Positions 42,457 through 51,786 are shown, counted from the first letter of the stretch. The stretch is DNA of 64,000 nt from DATBGO01 sp963785765 (GCA_963785765.1 CAWAWM010000004.1:1240001-1304000), one strand, 5' to 3'. A program made the numbers and translations. The notes: generated by a model from the letters alone, not told the origin.

Positions 42457-42533
42457 TGGTAGCGGGGGCAGGATTTGAACCTGCGACCTCTGGGTTATGA
42501 GCCCAGCGAGCTACCGAACTGCTCCACCCCGCG
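42457..42533 (-). tRNA. Initiator tRNA-Met (CAT)
   Basis: The 77-nt cloverleaf has acceptor strands CGCGGGG and CCCCGCT, D-arm, anticodon stem CTGGG/CCCAG with anticodon CAT, T-arm and encoded CCA. Two marks of an initiator are present: the first acceptor pair is a mismatch (C1 with U72), and three consecutive G-C pairs flank the anticodon loop. Its 3' 47 bp are repeated at 30232-30278. The gene is the border between accessory DNA to the left and chromosomal genes to the right. Confidence 0.95.
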
Positions 42534-42640
42534 TCGATGGCTCTACCACTTTAGAGTCTCTCGCCGTGCCAGGCAAATCCGCGTCGCCTCGGCGGCGCAC
42601 GGCCAGTGCGGCCAGCGCGCGTAGTGCCCGGGCAGCTTGC

Positions 42641-45316
42641 TTAAGCGCCGCTGGCCCCGAAGCCGTTCGGCACGGCCAGCCAGATCACGTACCGAACCGG
42701 CCACGGCCCAGCCGGCGGCTGCGTCAGCGTGTGCGGGTCCTGCGTGGTCAGCAGATTGACCACCTGGACCGGGCTGCCACCGTACGCGGCCAGTTGCCTG
42801 GGGCGAGCGGCGAGCAGGACCGGGCGCCGGCCAACGGCGCCGATCCCCGACAATACCGTCCTGACCTCGGCCGCGGGCTGGCCAGCCATCGACGCGGCCG
42901 GGACGCCGCACATCCCGCGGATCACCTGCAGGAACCGCTGCGCCACCACCCGGTCAAGGATGACCACCGAGGAATCCGGGCGAATCGAGGCGCAGAGCCC
43001 GCGGACTGCGCTGATCTCCCCGGCGCCGATCGACTTGGTGGCCAGGCCGTTGGCTACCGACCGCAGCGCGCCGCTCTTGCCCGAGTGGGTAAGCCCCAGG
43101 CCGAACGTGGTCACCGCCGTGGGCACCAGCAGTGCCGCGACACAGCACACCGCCACCAACGAGGTCGCCACCATTCCCGCGCCCCGGTCCCTGGCCCGCC
43201 CGACCAGCCAGGCCGCGGCCCAGATCGCGAAGATGATCAGGCCGGGCAGCACCAGCGGCACCAGCCGGCGGCTGGCCGCGGGCTGATCTGGGGCGATGGA
43301 AGGGTCCCACAAGACGGCGGCCGATCCCGCGCAGATGATGGCCAGCGGCAGCCCCCAGGCCCGCGCCGCGCCAGCCGGGTCCCGCCAGCTGATCAGCGCC
43401 CGCACGCACCGCCGCACCAGCAGGGCCAGACCGAACCCGCCGAGCAGGATGGCGGGGAACCCGACGTACCAGACGACCCAGTACAGCGTGTCCTCCGCAT
43501 AGGTCCGCCGCGGATCGGGCCGCAGGTGCGCGATGCGCTGCAGCAGCGCCACATAGTCAGCGGCCGCCCCGGTCGCTGGCCCGCGCACGGTCTGCAAGTA
43601 GGGCCGGATGGCCAGCGCGATCAGCGCCGCGACCGCGAGGAGCGCACAGGCCTGAGGCAGCCACCGCAGCGGCCGGCTGGCGAACGCGCGCCGCAGGCCG
43701 CCGCGAAGCCGCGGGTATCTGAGCAGCTCGACCGCGGCCAGCGTGAACGCGGCCACCCACACCGCGATCAGCCCGATGACCTCGGGCACCGGCTTCAGCG
43801 AAGCGGTGAACGGGCGGGCCAGCAGGTAGGCGTCGGCGAGCCCGTACGCGACTCCGACGACAAGGCCAATGCCGAACGCACCGCCCATGGCCCGTCGCCC
43901 CGCCACCAGGATCCCGACGAAGGCAATGGCGGGAACCACGTCGAGCAGCCCGCCTAGCTGCACGACGGAGGTCATGGCCAGGGCCAGGCCGCCCAGCGCG
44001 ATCATCGCGCGCTGCGGCGTATACCAGCGCGCCCACTGGCGGGACCGCTGCCAGCGGCGCCCGCCATCCGCCGCCGGCGCCCGCCCTACGGCGCTCCGCG
44101 TCCTGGCTATCGTGACGGCGTCGATGACCAGGCACAGGCCGCCGAACAGCAGGACCTGAGCCGCCGTCTCGCTCAGCGCGGTCCTGCTGACGTACTGCTC
44201 GGGCAAGGTGAACCCGAGCACCAGCGCCCCCGCCGGGGCCCACCGGGGCCCGGCCAGCCGGCCCGTCAGTCCGCCGAACGTGAGGATGGCGAGGCCGCCA
44301 ATGACCGGGCCGAGGGCCGTGGCAGCCGAAATGCCGTGCACCCAGAACGCGCTAGCCAGCAGCATCGGCAGCCCGGCCATCGACCCGGGCACCACCGAGT
44401 CCCCCACGGCAAAAAAGCCGGTACTGGAGAAGGTGAGCCCGGCGTGCGCACCGCCGAAGGCGGCCAGGGACTGCGGGATCGGCAGCGAGCCATGCTGCGC
44501 TATCCAGTAGCCGGTCTGGATATAAGCCCCGGCGCCGCGCAGCACGATGACCGACTCCGAGCGGAAGATGAACTGCCAGACGGCGAAGCCCGCCGCCACC
44601 ACCGCGGTGCCCGCCAGGCCGTACCAGGCCTCCAGGCCGCGCTCCGGGCGCACCGCCGGCAGCGCGCGCGGCCAGCTCACCGGCACCCGGCGCAGACCGA
44701 GCACGGCCAGGACGACCGCCAGCGGCACCGAGATAAGCAGCATCGGCACCGGCAGGAACGCGCCGGCCAGCAGCAGCGGAAGCCCGGGCAGCAGCCACGC
44801 GAGCACCAGGATCGCGGGAAGCACCGTGAGCCTCGCGAAGCCGGCGCCGCCGACTCCCGGGCGGCTCAGCCAGCCCTCGGCACGGCGGGCCGTCCGCGTC
44901 GCGGCGGCCACCCACTTGGGTTGTGGTCGGCCAGGTCGCTGTTGGCCGGGTTGCGGTCGGCCGGATTTCGCCGCGCCTGGCCGCAGCCGGGCTGCGGTCA
45001 GCTTCGCTGCGGCCAGGCCAGCGCCCGCTGCCCCGGCCGCCCGGGCCGCCGCATTGGGCAGGATTCTCGTCAGGCCGGACTTATCCGCAGCCGGTCCGTC
45101 CGCGGCTGCCTTGCCCGCCGTAGCGCCGTCCTGCGCGGAACCCGCAGAGCTGTCCGCTACCGCCCTGCGCCTTCTGCGGCCAGTTCGGTGAACGTCCTCG
45201 GCGGGCGGCATGACCTCTGTATCCTCGTGCTGCCTGGCGAGTTCCGTGCCCTTTTCGGGCTTGTCAGCGGCAGCAGAACTGCCGGTCTGGTGGTCTGGCG
45301 GGCGCACGCGTCCCAC
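42641..45316 (-). CDS. Large polytopic membrane protein, probable GT-C-type glycosyltransferase
   Basis: This 891-residue protein has an N-terminal charged, Ala/Pro-rich cytoplasmic tail (about 150 residues) followed by at least twelve hydrophobic helices (for example RLTVLPAILVLAWLLPGLPL, LISVPLAVVLAVLGL, GLPLAIICAGSAAVLW). An extracytoplasmic loop early in the membrane part (YIQTGYWIAQHGSLPIPQSL) and a soluble C-terminal part of about 190 residues fit GT-C or arabinosyltransferase-like proteins, which use lipid-linked sugars. I cannot assign a substrate. It is divergent from the LCP gene, agreeing with a wall-polymer role. The start is uncertain; the GTG at 45316 has no strong signal and the ATG at 45211 is an alternative. 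Confidence 0.65.
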   Translation of the reverse strand: MGRVRPPDHQTGSSAAADKPEKGTELARQHEDTEVMPPAEDVHRTGRRRRRAVADSSAGSAQDGATAGKAAADGPAADKSGLTRILPNAAARAAGAAGAGLAAAKLTAARLRPGAAKSGRPQPGQQRPGRPQPKWVAAATRTARRAEGWLSRPGVGGAGFARLTVLPAILVLAWLLPGLPLLLAGAFLPVPMLLISVPLAVVLAVLGLRRVPVSWPRALPAVRPERGLEAWYGLAGTAVVAAGFAVWQFIFRSESVIVLRGAGAYIQTGYWIAQHGSLPIPQSLAAFGGAHAGLTFSSTGFFAVGDSVVPGSMAGLPMLLASAFWVHGISAATALGPVIGGLAILTFGGLTGRLAGPRWAPAGALVLGFTLPEQYVSRTALSETAAQVLLFGGLCLVIDAVTIARTRSAVGRAPAADGGRRWQRSRQWARWYTPQRAMIALGGLALAMTSVVQLGGLLDVVPAIAFVGILVAGRRAMGGAFGIGLVVGVAYGLADAYLLARPFTASLKPVPEVIGLIAVWVAAFTLAAVELLRYPRLRGGLRRAFASRPLRWLPQACALLAVAALIALAIRPYLQTVRGPATGAAADYVALLQRIAHLRPDPRRTYAEDTLYWVVWYVGFPAILLGGFGLALLVRRCVRALISWRDPAGAARAWGLPLAIICAGSAAVLWDPSIAPDQPAASRRLVPLVLPGLIIFAIWAAAWLVGRARDRGAGMVATSLVAVCCVAALLVPTAVTTFGLGLTHSGKSGALRSVANGLATKSIGAGEISAVRGLCASIRPDSSVVILDRVVAQRFLQVIRGMCGVPAASMAGQPAAEVRTVLSGIGAVGRRPVLLAARPRQLAAYGGSPVQVVNLLTTQDPHTLTQPPAGPWPVRYVIWLAVPNGFGASGA

Positions 45317-45519
45317 TGTAGATGGGCCGTGGCCTGCCGGGTATCAACAGCTGCCCTGGCCACCGTGCGTCGCGAGCTTTTGCTCAGCAACGTAGATGTC
45401 ATAAGACATGATCTTTGCTATCTGAATGCGATACCTCCCGTTAAGACCACGTACTATAGGGCGCAACCCAAACGCCGGATCCCCGCGCCGGTCGCCGAGG
45501 ACCTTTGCCCGGAGGAGCG

Positions 45520-47049
45520 ATGAGCCGCTACAACGAGCCCGAAGGCGGGGACTGGAAAGAGTCACCCCGCCAGGGGCGGCCTGCCGGCCGCCGCCGGGCC
45601 TCCGTTGGGATGCTTATCAGCGGCTGGCTAGCCGCGGTCCTCGTCGGCGTCCTGGTCATCGCGGCACTTGGGGCCTACGTCAAATATCGCACCGTCTGGG
45701 ACAGCATCAAGCGCGTCGACGTCACCAGCCTCGGCAAGCAGCCACCCAAATTCAATAACGCCGAGAACATCCTGCTGCTCGGCTCGGATACCCGCACCGG
45801 CGTCAACGGCAGAATCGGCGGGCACGTCGGCTGCAATTGCTCGGATACCGTGATGCTGCTGCACATCTCCCCTGGTCACCACCAGGTAACCGTGGTCAGC
45901 ATTCCCAGGGACACCGAGGTGCCGATCCTGGGCTGCGCGGCCAGTGATGGTGCCACCGGCCAGCAGGCCGCTCCTGGCCAGCTTGAGCCGATCAACTACA
46001 CACTGTCCTATGGCGGCCCGGTCTGCACCTGGAAGACCGTCGACGATGTGACCCACATCCACGTCGATCACTTCATCCAGCTCGATTTCACCGGCTTCGA
46101 GAAGATCATCGACGATATCGGCGGGGTGAACGTCTGCCTGCCCTTCAGCGTCGACGATACGATGTCGGGGCTGAATCTGAGCGCGGGCCGGCATCACATT
46201 CGCGGCGCGCAGGCACTGGCCTTCTGGCGCACCCGCGAGGACCTCGGCTTCGGCTCGGACCTCCAGCGGATCCAGCGCGACCAGTTCCTCATGGCCTCCC
46301 TGGTGCAGGGCATCGAGCGCAGCGGCCTGCTCAACAGCCCGACCAAGGTTCTCAGCGTCGTCAAGGACGCCGCGGACGCCATGACCACCGACAGCACCTT
46401 GGAGCAGTCCCAGATGCTCCAGATCGCGACCAGCCTCCGAGGGCTGTCGTCCCAGTCGGTGCAGTTCGTCACCGCGCCCAACGAGCCCTACGTCACCAAC
46501 AACCAGAAGGTGCAGTTCGAGCAGCCGCAGGCCGACCAGCTGTTCTACGCGCTCGCGCACGACACGAAGCTGCCGAAGGCGCAGAAGAGCAAGAAGTCGA
46601 AGCATGCCACGACGACTCCGGTGCTGGACACGACGCCGTCCAAGGTCAACGTGACCGTGCTGAACGGGGCTGGCATCAGCGGGCTGGCCGGGCAGGCCGG
46701 ATCCGATCTCACCAGCCGCGGTTTCAACGTCGTGTCGACCGGCGATGCCAGCACCTTCGGCTACACCAATTCCGTCATCGAGTACGCAGCCGCCACCGAC
46801 CTGCCCGCCGTCGACACGCTGAAGGCTCAGCTCACCGGGGCCACCGTGCACAAGAACGCCAGCCTTACCCCGGGGACCATCGAGCTGATCGTTGGCTCCA
46901 GCTTCAACGGCCTGGCTGCCGCCAAGTCCTCCAGCTCCTCGGCTCCGTCGGTCAGCAACCTCAGCTCGACCTACGGCGGCATCACCGCCAGCACCAACAT
47001 CTGCAAGGACACGAACGCGTTCGCCGGTCCGGACAGCGCGGGCGGCTGA
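45520..47049 (+). CDS. LCP (LytR-CpsA-Psr) family glycopolymer ligase
   Basis: This 509-residue membrane protein starts at 45520, where GGAGG lies 6 bp before the ATG. It has a short cytoplasmic part, one transmembrane helix (SGWLAAVLVGVLVIAALGAY), and an LCP catalytic domain (about 70-300) with NILLLGSDTR, DTVMLLHISPGHH and VSIPRDTEVPI (family S-I-P-R-D), then VDHFIQLDFTGFEKIIDDIG, ALAFWRTREDLGFGSDLQRI and QRDQFL. A LytR_C domain follows (VNVTVLNGAGISGLAG). LCP enzymes transfer polyprenyl-phosphate-linked glycopolymers to peptidoglycan or arabinogalactan. The surrounding teichoic-acid-like genes give a probable substrate. Confidence 0.93.
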   Translation: MSRYNEPEGGDWKESPRQGRPAGRRRASVGMLISGWLAAVLVGVLVIAALGAYVKYRTVWDSIKRVDVTSLGKQPPKFNNAENILLLGSDTRTGVNGRIGGHVGCNCSDTVMLLHISPGHHQVTVVSIPRDTEVPILGCAASDGATGQQAAPGQLEPINYTLSYGGPVCTWKTVDDVTHIHVDHFIQLDFTGFEKIIDDIGGVNVCLPFSVDDTMSGLNLSAGRHHIRGAQALAFWRTREDLGFGSDLQRIQRDQFLMASLVQGIERSGLLNSPTKVLSVVKDAADAMTTDSTLEQSQMLQIATSLRGLSSQSVQFVTAPNEPYVTNNQKVQFEQPQADQLFYALAHDTKLPKAQKSKKSKHATTTPVLDTTPSKVNVTVLNGAGISGLAGQAGSDLTSRGFNVVSTGDASTFGYTNSVIEYAAATDLPAVDTLKAQLTGATVHKNASLTPGTIELIVGSSFNGLAAAKSSSSSAPSVSNLSSTYGGITASTNICKDTNAFAGPDSAGG

Positions 47050-47106
47050 CCGCCGCTCGGGCGGCCATGAGTTAACGCGGTATCGCGCGGCTGGCAGAGT
47101 ACCAGT

Positions 47107-47682
47107 ATGGACGTGCCTTCATCGGCCAGGCCGCTGCTGGCGTACGTGTTCTGGCATTGGCCCCGCTCCGGCGCTGACCCGGCGACGTATGAGGCGGACC
47201 TGCTGAGGTTCCATGCCGCGCTGGCTGCCCGGCCGTCCCCGGGGTTCGTGCGCTCCGCGACGTTCGCAGTCGGCCGCGTCTCCTGGCTGCCCGGGCACCA
47301 CGACAGCTACGAGGACTGGTACCTCGTCGACGACTGGTCGGCGCTGGGCGACCTGAACCGGGCGGCGGTCGGGCCCGCCCATGCTGGCCCCCACGATCGG
47401 ATCGCGCATCAGGCGGCCGGCGGCACGGCCGGCTTGTACGCCCTGCACGCCGGTGGCGATGACCCGGGCCAGGTGGCGGCGTCCTGGTTCGGCAAGCCGC
47501 CGGGCTGGAGCTACGGCGAACTGCTGGCGGCCCTGGACGGCCCGCTCGGGCAGGGATCCGCGTTCTGGCAGCGCCAGCTCACGCTCGGCCCGGCACCGGA
47601 ATTCTGCCTGCGTACCGCCACCACGCTAGCGCTGCCGCCAGCACTCGGCGTCGAGCAGGCCGCTGCCCGGCCGCTGAGCTGA
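47107..47682 (+). CDS. Hypothetical protein, 191 aa
   Basis: This soluble, Ala/Gly/Trp-rich product begins MDVPSSARPLLAYVFWHWPR and has conserved-looking pieces (YEADLLRFHAALAARPSPGF, HDSYEDWYLVDDWSALGDL, LTLGPAPEFCLR). The pattern of strand-helix-strand with Tyr-Trp-hydrophobic motifs would fit a dimeric alpha/beta-barrel protein, but I recognise no family. It lies 57 bp after the LCP gene on the same strand and may be co-transcribed. Confidence 0.65.
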   Translation: MDVPSSARPLLAYVFWHWPRSGADPATYEADLLRFHAALAARPSPGFVRSATFAVGRVSWLPGHHDSYEDWYLVDDWSALGDLNRAAVGPAHAGPHDRIAHQAAGGTAGLYALHAGGDDPGQVAASWFGKPPGWSYGELLAALDGPLGQGSAFWQRQLTLGPAPEFCLRTATTLALPPALGVEQAAARPLS

Positions 47683-47704
47683 CTGAGCAGCACTCCCGGA
47701 CCGC

Positions 47705-48964
47705 TCAGGCCGAGTTGGCCAGCACCGGCGCATCGAGCGCCGGCCGTTCGGAGCCGGACCACCGACGGCCGAGCAGCGAGACCTCTAGCCACAGCAGCAA
47801 GGCGCCTGGATAGATGAAGTAGCCGAACCTGGTCGCAGGGGCCAGCGTGAACATCAGCGACAGGCTGATGATGAGCCATCTGGCCGCGGCGGGGACCGTT
47901 CTGGGCGGCTTGATGATCAGCGAAACGGCAATGGCGAGCGCAGCCGCCACGAGCAGGCCGATGGCGATCAGGTGGCCGGTATGTCCGGTCTCAGCGATCA
48001 GGTGCCCAGGGAGCGGGCTGGCGGCCGCTGACTTGATCGGGGTCAGCCCGAGCGGAAAAAAGATGGTGTTCTCGGCTAGCGCGGAGGGCCACATCGCGGC
48101 GATCGGCCCGACCAGCGCGGCGCAGGACAGCAGCGCGGAGCCCAGGAAGACGAGCATTGGCCTGCGGCCGTCGCGTACCCCGAGCAGCACCATCGCCACG
48201 ATCACGGCCGGCCAGGCGGTGGCCTTGGCCGCCGAGGCGACGCCTAGCGCTATCCCGGCCAGGACGTAGCGCGGCTTGTACCACAGCAAGGCCAGCCCCA
48301 GGCACATCAGCGCGAGAATGGGCACATCGGTGCCGCCCACCGCGAGCTCGAACGCGATCACCGGCGTGGCCGCGACAAACAGCGTCCAGCGGAACACATG
48401 CCTGGCGCCCGCGACCGCCAGGGCCAGCCCGAAGCAGACTGCAAACGCGAGCCCGAACCAGATCCGGGGATCAGTGATCACGTGCGGCCCGAACAGCGCC
48501 CTCGGCACGCCGAACAGCGACATGACCGGCAGATAGGGGTTATAGGCATTCGGGTCGTGCACGGTAGCCAGCGCAGCGGCGCTCTGATAGGGCGACTGGT
48601 GATGCACCAGCTGGATCGCTGACCGGCTGATCACGGCAACTTCCGGCTGCCGCCGTCCGGTGGCGGCGTTCCAGAACAGCGGGGTGATCAGGGCGCCGGC
48701 CACGCTCAGCGCCAGGGCGACATCCACCCCGCGCGTTCGCCAGGCCAGCACGGCCAGGCTGGCGGCCAGATAGGCGCAGGCCGCGACGACGCCCCAGCGC
48801 TGGTGCAGGCTGTTCGTACTGAACAGCGCGACCCCGCCAGCGAAAATAGCGCAAACGGCAAAAGCGGCCGCCGTCCAGCGCTGCGGAACTGCGACTGGCG
48901 ACGTCCACGCGGCGAGGCGGCGCTTGCTGGAGTTATCCGGCGGCGCGGCGCTTAGTGTGAGCAT
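47705..48964 (-). CDS. GT87-like (DUF2029) polyprenyl-phosphate-mannose-dependent mannosyltransferase
   Basis: The 419-residue protein has about ten hydrophobic helices and the GT-C layout of DUF2029/GT87. An acidic first loop precedes the segment HHQSPYQSAAALATVHDPNA with YNPYLPVMSLFG, and later helices include VAGARHVFRWTLFVAATPVI, LALMCLGLALLWYKPRYVLA and GVASAAKATAWPAVIVAMVL. In the mycobacterial relatives (PimE-like) the enzyme adds mannose from polyprenyl-phosphomannose on the outer side of the membrane. The substrate here is not known. It faces the LCP and hypothetical genes (tail to tail). Confidence 0.75.
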   Translation of the reverse strand: MLTLSAAPPDNSSKRRLAAWTSPVAVPQRWTAAAFAVCAIFAGGVALFSTNSLHQRWGVVAACAYLAASLAVLAWRTRGVDVALALSVAGALITPLFWNAATGRRQPEVAVISRSAIQLVHHQSPYQSAAALATVHDPNAYNPYLPVMSLFGVPRALFGPHVITDPRIWFGLAFAVCFGLALAVAGARHVFRWTLFVAATPVIAFELAVGGTDVPILALMCLGLALLWYKPRYVLAGIALGVASAAKATAWPAVIVAMVLLGVRDGRRPMLVFLGSALLSCAALVGPIAAMWPSALAENTIFFPLGLTPIKSAAASPLPGHLIAETGHTGHLIAIGLLVAAALAIAVSLIIKPPRTVPAAARWLIISLSLMFTLAPATRFGYFIYPGALLLWLEVSLLGRRWSGSERPALDAPVLANSA

Positions 48965-49128
48965 TGCGATCGGCTACCATCCACCGGACGAATTCTAGCC
49001 GGTCGCATCCCGTGGGGCCCGGGGCGTTTAGGTTATCCGGTACCGTCTCGTTTCATCACGGGCTATCTGGCCTCGAGCGGTTCGCCGGTCACCGGCCGCC
49101 GGGCCACGTTACCTGCCGTTACCGTACC

Positions 49129-49986
49129 TCAGATCACCGGCGGCCGCCCGGCGCGGGTCATCCGCCACGCGGTGCCGGCCGACATGGGCCGGCGCGGTCC
49201 CGGATCCATCCGCCAGCCCTTCGCGAACCCCGATAGCCAGGCCCGGATGGCGACTCCAGACCGTTCCCGCAGCACCGTGATCGCGAGCCAGTCGAGCAGG
49301 TAGATCCAGGCCAGCGGCCAGGGCAGGTTCCGGCGGGCCAGCAGCACCCGGTTCCGGCCGTCTACCTCGTAGAATCCCGGGTGCCGCTTGTTCGGCAGCG
49401 GCGGGTGGCACATCTGGGCCGCGGCGTCGTATTCGAGCCGGTATCCCAGGCCAATCAGCCGCCAGGCCAGGTCGGTCTCTTCGTGGGCGAAGAAGAATGC
49501 CTCCGGCAGGCCGCCCGCTTCCAGGTACGCCGACCGCCTGATGGCGCAGGCGCCGCCGCTGAACGTCGTCACCTCAGACGACAGCTCAGGATGGCTGGCC
49601 CGCAGCCTCGGGACGTGCCATCGCGCGCCAGGGCCGCCGTCCGGATCAACGACCCGGAAGGACAGCACCGCGAGCCTGGGATCGGCCGCGAAGGCACTGG
49701 CGATGTGCTCGGACAGGCCAGGATCGGGGTACCAGCCGTCGTCATCGAGGAACAGTACGACATCGCCGGAGCAGGCGGCGACCCCGGCGTTGCGGCCGGC
49801 CGCCACGCCGACGTTCTCCGGCAGCCGGATGGTCTGTACCCCGCGGGCCACCGGTGGCACGTCGGCGCCGTTGCCTACCACGACCAGGTCCACGGCGTCG
49901 CCGCGCAGAGCCGCCACGCTGGCGATGGCCCGCTCCAGCTCCGCCGGGCGGTTTCCCATGGTCAGGATCACGCAGGAGAGCTTCAC
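49129..49986 (-). CDS. GT2-family glycosyltransferase
   Basis: The 285-residue GT-A enzyme begins KLSCVILTMGNRPAELERAI. It has VVVGNGADVPP, VGVAAGRNAGVAACSGDVVL, the metal-binding FLDDDGWYP, acceptor-side FSGGACAIRRSAYLEAGGLP and AHEETDLAWRLIGLGYRLEY with the catalytic Glu-Asp. A hydrophobic stretch near the end (WPLAWIYLLDWLAITVL) may touch the membrane. The ATG overlaps the stop of the CDP-alcohol phosphotransferase by 4 bp (ATGA), so they form one operon. It likely decorates or extends the same phosphopolyol-containing glycan. Confidence 0.88.
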   Translation of the reverse strand: MKLSCVILTMGNRPAELERAIASVAALRGDAVDLVVVGNGADVPPVARGVQTIRLPENVGVAAGRNAGVAACSGDVVLFLDDDGWYPDPGLSEHIASAFAADPRLAVLSFRVVDPDGGPGARWHVPRLRASHPELSSEVTTFSGGACAIRRSAYLEAGGLPEAFFFAHEETDLAWRLIGLGYRLEYDAAAQMCHPPLPNKRHPGFYEVDGRNRVLLARRNLPWPLAWIYLLDWLAITVLRERSGVAIRAWLSGFAKGWRMDPGPRRPMSAGTAWRMTRAGRPPVI

Positions 49987-50756
49987 CGCAGCCGCCTGGA
50001 CGCCAGGATGGCCGCCAGATGCGCGACCACCATCAGGGCCGCCACCACCAGGCAGGCGATGACCAGCACCCGGGTGGCCAGCAGATCGCCGCGGATCGCG
50101 TCCGCGATCGCCGCGATCAGGATCAGCACCGAGAGCTCGACCGCCTGGATGATCCGGTGCACCCGCAGCACACTGGCCAGGCGGCGCGCCGCGGCCAGGC
50201 CGGACGACTGAGGCTGTAGCGCCTCGTCATCGTGCTTACCCGGCAGGCCCTCCTTGGCCCGGGCCACCACCACGTTGTCGGTCTCCGCCTTGACGATCAT
50301 GGCCAGCAGCGCGGCGCCGAGGCCAGCGCTGACGTAACCGCCGGAGAAGGTCAGGTGGCCCTGAGCCCGGATGCCGAGCCCGGTGAGCAGGGCCGCCTCG
50401 CCGAGGTAGTGCCCGACGCCGTCCAGGTAGATGCCCGACACCGAGGTCCGGTGGCTCCACCGGGCCAGCTCCCCGTCCGAGCAGTCGAACAGCAGGTAGC
50501 CCTGGATCAGGATCGCGCCGGCCACCGCGGTCGCCAGGCCACCGAACGCCACCACCACTCCGGCGGCTATACCGCAGGCGATGAACAGCGCGGTGACCGC
50601 GTTCGGGCTCCAGCCGAGCCTGGCGAAGACCCAGGTCGCCCACGGCGACAGCTTGCGCATGTAGAGCCGGCCGAACCAGTGCTCATCGTTCAATCGCGCG
50701 ATCACGGCCGGGGGCTGTCCCTCCGACCTGAGCTCAGCCAGCGTAGGCCCGGGCAT
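49983..50756 (-). CDS. CDP-alcohol phosphotransferase
   Basis: This 257-residue membrane enzyme has the CDP-alcohol motif D-x2-D-G-x2-A-R-x8-G-x3-D-x3-D: Asp91, Asp94, Gly95, Ala98, Arg99, Gly108 and Asp112 are all present, but the last position is His116 (GIYLDGVGHY) instead of Asp. Five or six hydrophobic helices surround it. The family joins a phospho-alcohol from a CDP donor to an acceptor alcohol. In classical members the last Asp is the base, so the replacement is unusual. It overlaps the upstream dehydrogenase by 23 bp and the following GT2 by 4 bp. Confidence 0.88.
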   Translation of the reverse strand: MPGPTLAELRSEGQPPAVIARLNDEHWFGRLYMRKLSPWATWVFARLGWSPNAVTALFIACGIAAGVVVAFGGLATAVAGAILIQGYLLFDCSDGELARWSHRTSVSGIYLDGVGHYLGEAALLTGLGIRAQGHLTFSGGYVSAGLGAALLAMIVKAETDNVVVARAKEGLPGKHDDEALQPQSSGLAAARRLASVLRVHRIIQAVELSVLILIAAIADAIRGDLLATRVLVIACLVVAALMVVAHLAAILASRRLR

Positions 50757-51786
50757 ACTCCTCCACTCGCTTCGCCGTCTCCGCCTCGGACATCGCGAGG
50801 CGCTCCAGGATCGTGTAGCGCCCCGGGCGGGTGGCCGGGGCGAGCGCCACCGCCTTGGCGAACTCGGCCTGGGACAGGCCGAGGTCCGCGTGGCTGCGGG
50901 GCAGCCCGTGCCGCCGCAGGCAGTCGGAGATCGCCACCGCCTGCGCAGCGTCGTCGCGTAGGTAGGCGCAGAACAGAGCGCCCACCCCGGCTAGTTCGCC
51001 ATGGCTGGCGGTGCCCGGGTAAAGCTGGTCGATCGCGTGCATGATCTCGTGATCCCCGCCGCTAGACGGGCGGCTCGAGCCCGCCACCGCCATCGCCATC
51101 CCGGACAGGATCAGCGCCTCGGCGAGCACGGTGAGGAATTCATCGGACCGGGCGTAACCGGGCTGATGCAGCACGGCCTGGGCCGCCGTCCTCGCCATGG
51201 CCACAGCCAGCCCGTCCACCCGCTCGCCGGTGTCGGCCGCGGCCAGCTCCCAGTCGGAGATCGCCGACAGGTCGCTGACCACATCACCGATTCCGCCGAT
51301 CACGAGCGGGTCTGGCGCGCACCGCACCCGGTCCAGGTCGACGACGACGGCCACCGGGGACACGACCCCGTAGGAACCCTTCCCCGACTCATGCTCCAGC
51401 GAGCTGACCGGTGAGGCGATGCCGTCGTGCGCGAGGTTGGTCGCGACCGCGACCATCGGGATGCCGGCCATGTGCGCAGCGAACTTGGTCACGTCGATGG
51501 TCCGGCCGCCGCCGATGCCCGCCACCGCCTCATAGGCACCGGCTCGGAGCCGTTTGCCCAGGGCCACCGCACTGTCGTGGGTGCCATCGGTGATGCGGAA
51601 CACCTCGGCTGCGTCGATCTGCAGGTCAGCCACGATGCTGTCGCCCTGGCCGGGGCCGACCGCGATGGCCACCCGTCCCTCGTTAGCGATCCGCCGGTCC
51701 GCCAGCAGCGTGCCCAGGCTGGTGACCGCGCCCGGCCGGACGTCGATGACCAGCGGCGCGGCGAGCATCCGGGCCAGGAGCGGCAT
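50734..51786 (-). CDS. Glycerol-1-phosphate dehydrogenase-like protein
   Basis: This 350-residue protein of the iron-containing-alcohol-dehydrogenase fold is of the sn-glycerol-1-phosphate dehydrogenase (EgsA/AraM) type. It shows the NAD(P)-binding GIGGGRTIDVTKFAAH (residues 91-105), VAVATNLAHDGIASPVSS, and the three metal ligands: Asp near 168 in GIGDVVSD, His246 in GGDHEIMH and His262 in GTASHGELAG. The enzyme makes G1P, the enantiomer used in archaeal lipids, from dihydroxyacetone phosphate. It sits between a nucleotidyltransferase and a CDP-alcohol phosphotransferase, so a CDP-glycerol-like head group of G1P configuration is a reasonable inference. Confidence 0.82.
   Translation of the reverse strand: MPLLARMLAAPLVIDVRPGAVTSLGTLLADRRIANEGRVAIAVGPGQGDSIVADLQIDAAEVFRITDGTHDSAVALGKRLRAGAYEAVAGIGGGRTIDVTKFAAHMAGIPMVAVATNLAHDGIASPVSSLEHESGKGSYGVVSPVAVVVDLDRVRCAPDPLVIGGIGDVVSDLSAISDWELAAADTGERVDGLAVAMARTAAQAVLHQPGYARSDEFLTVLAEALILSGMAMAVAGSSRPSSGGDHEIMHAIDQLYPGTASHGELAGVGALFCAYLRDDAAQAVAISDCLRRHGLPRSHADLGLSQAEFAKAVALAPATRPGRYTILERLAMSEAETAKRVEEYARAYAG

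Noticed and set aside
42497..43957. 486-codon plus-strand frame opposite the large membrane protein
   Set aside because: It is full of Arg, Pro, Gln and Gly with no family or helix pattern; the opposite strand encodes a coherent membrane protein and the first 37 bp are the tRNA.
45628..46851. 407-codon minus-strand frame opposite the LCP gene
   Set aside because: Antisense shadow, although its D/E/V-rich composition looks protein-like at first; the LCP frame has all motifs.
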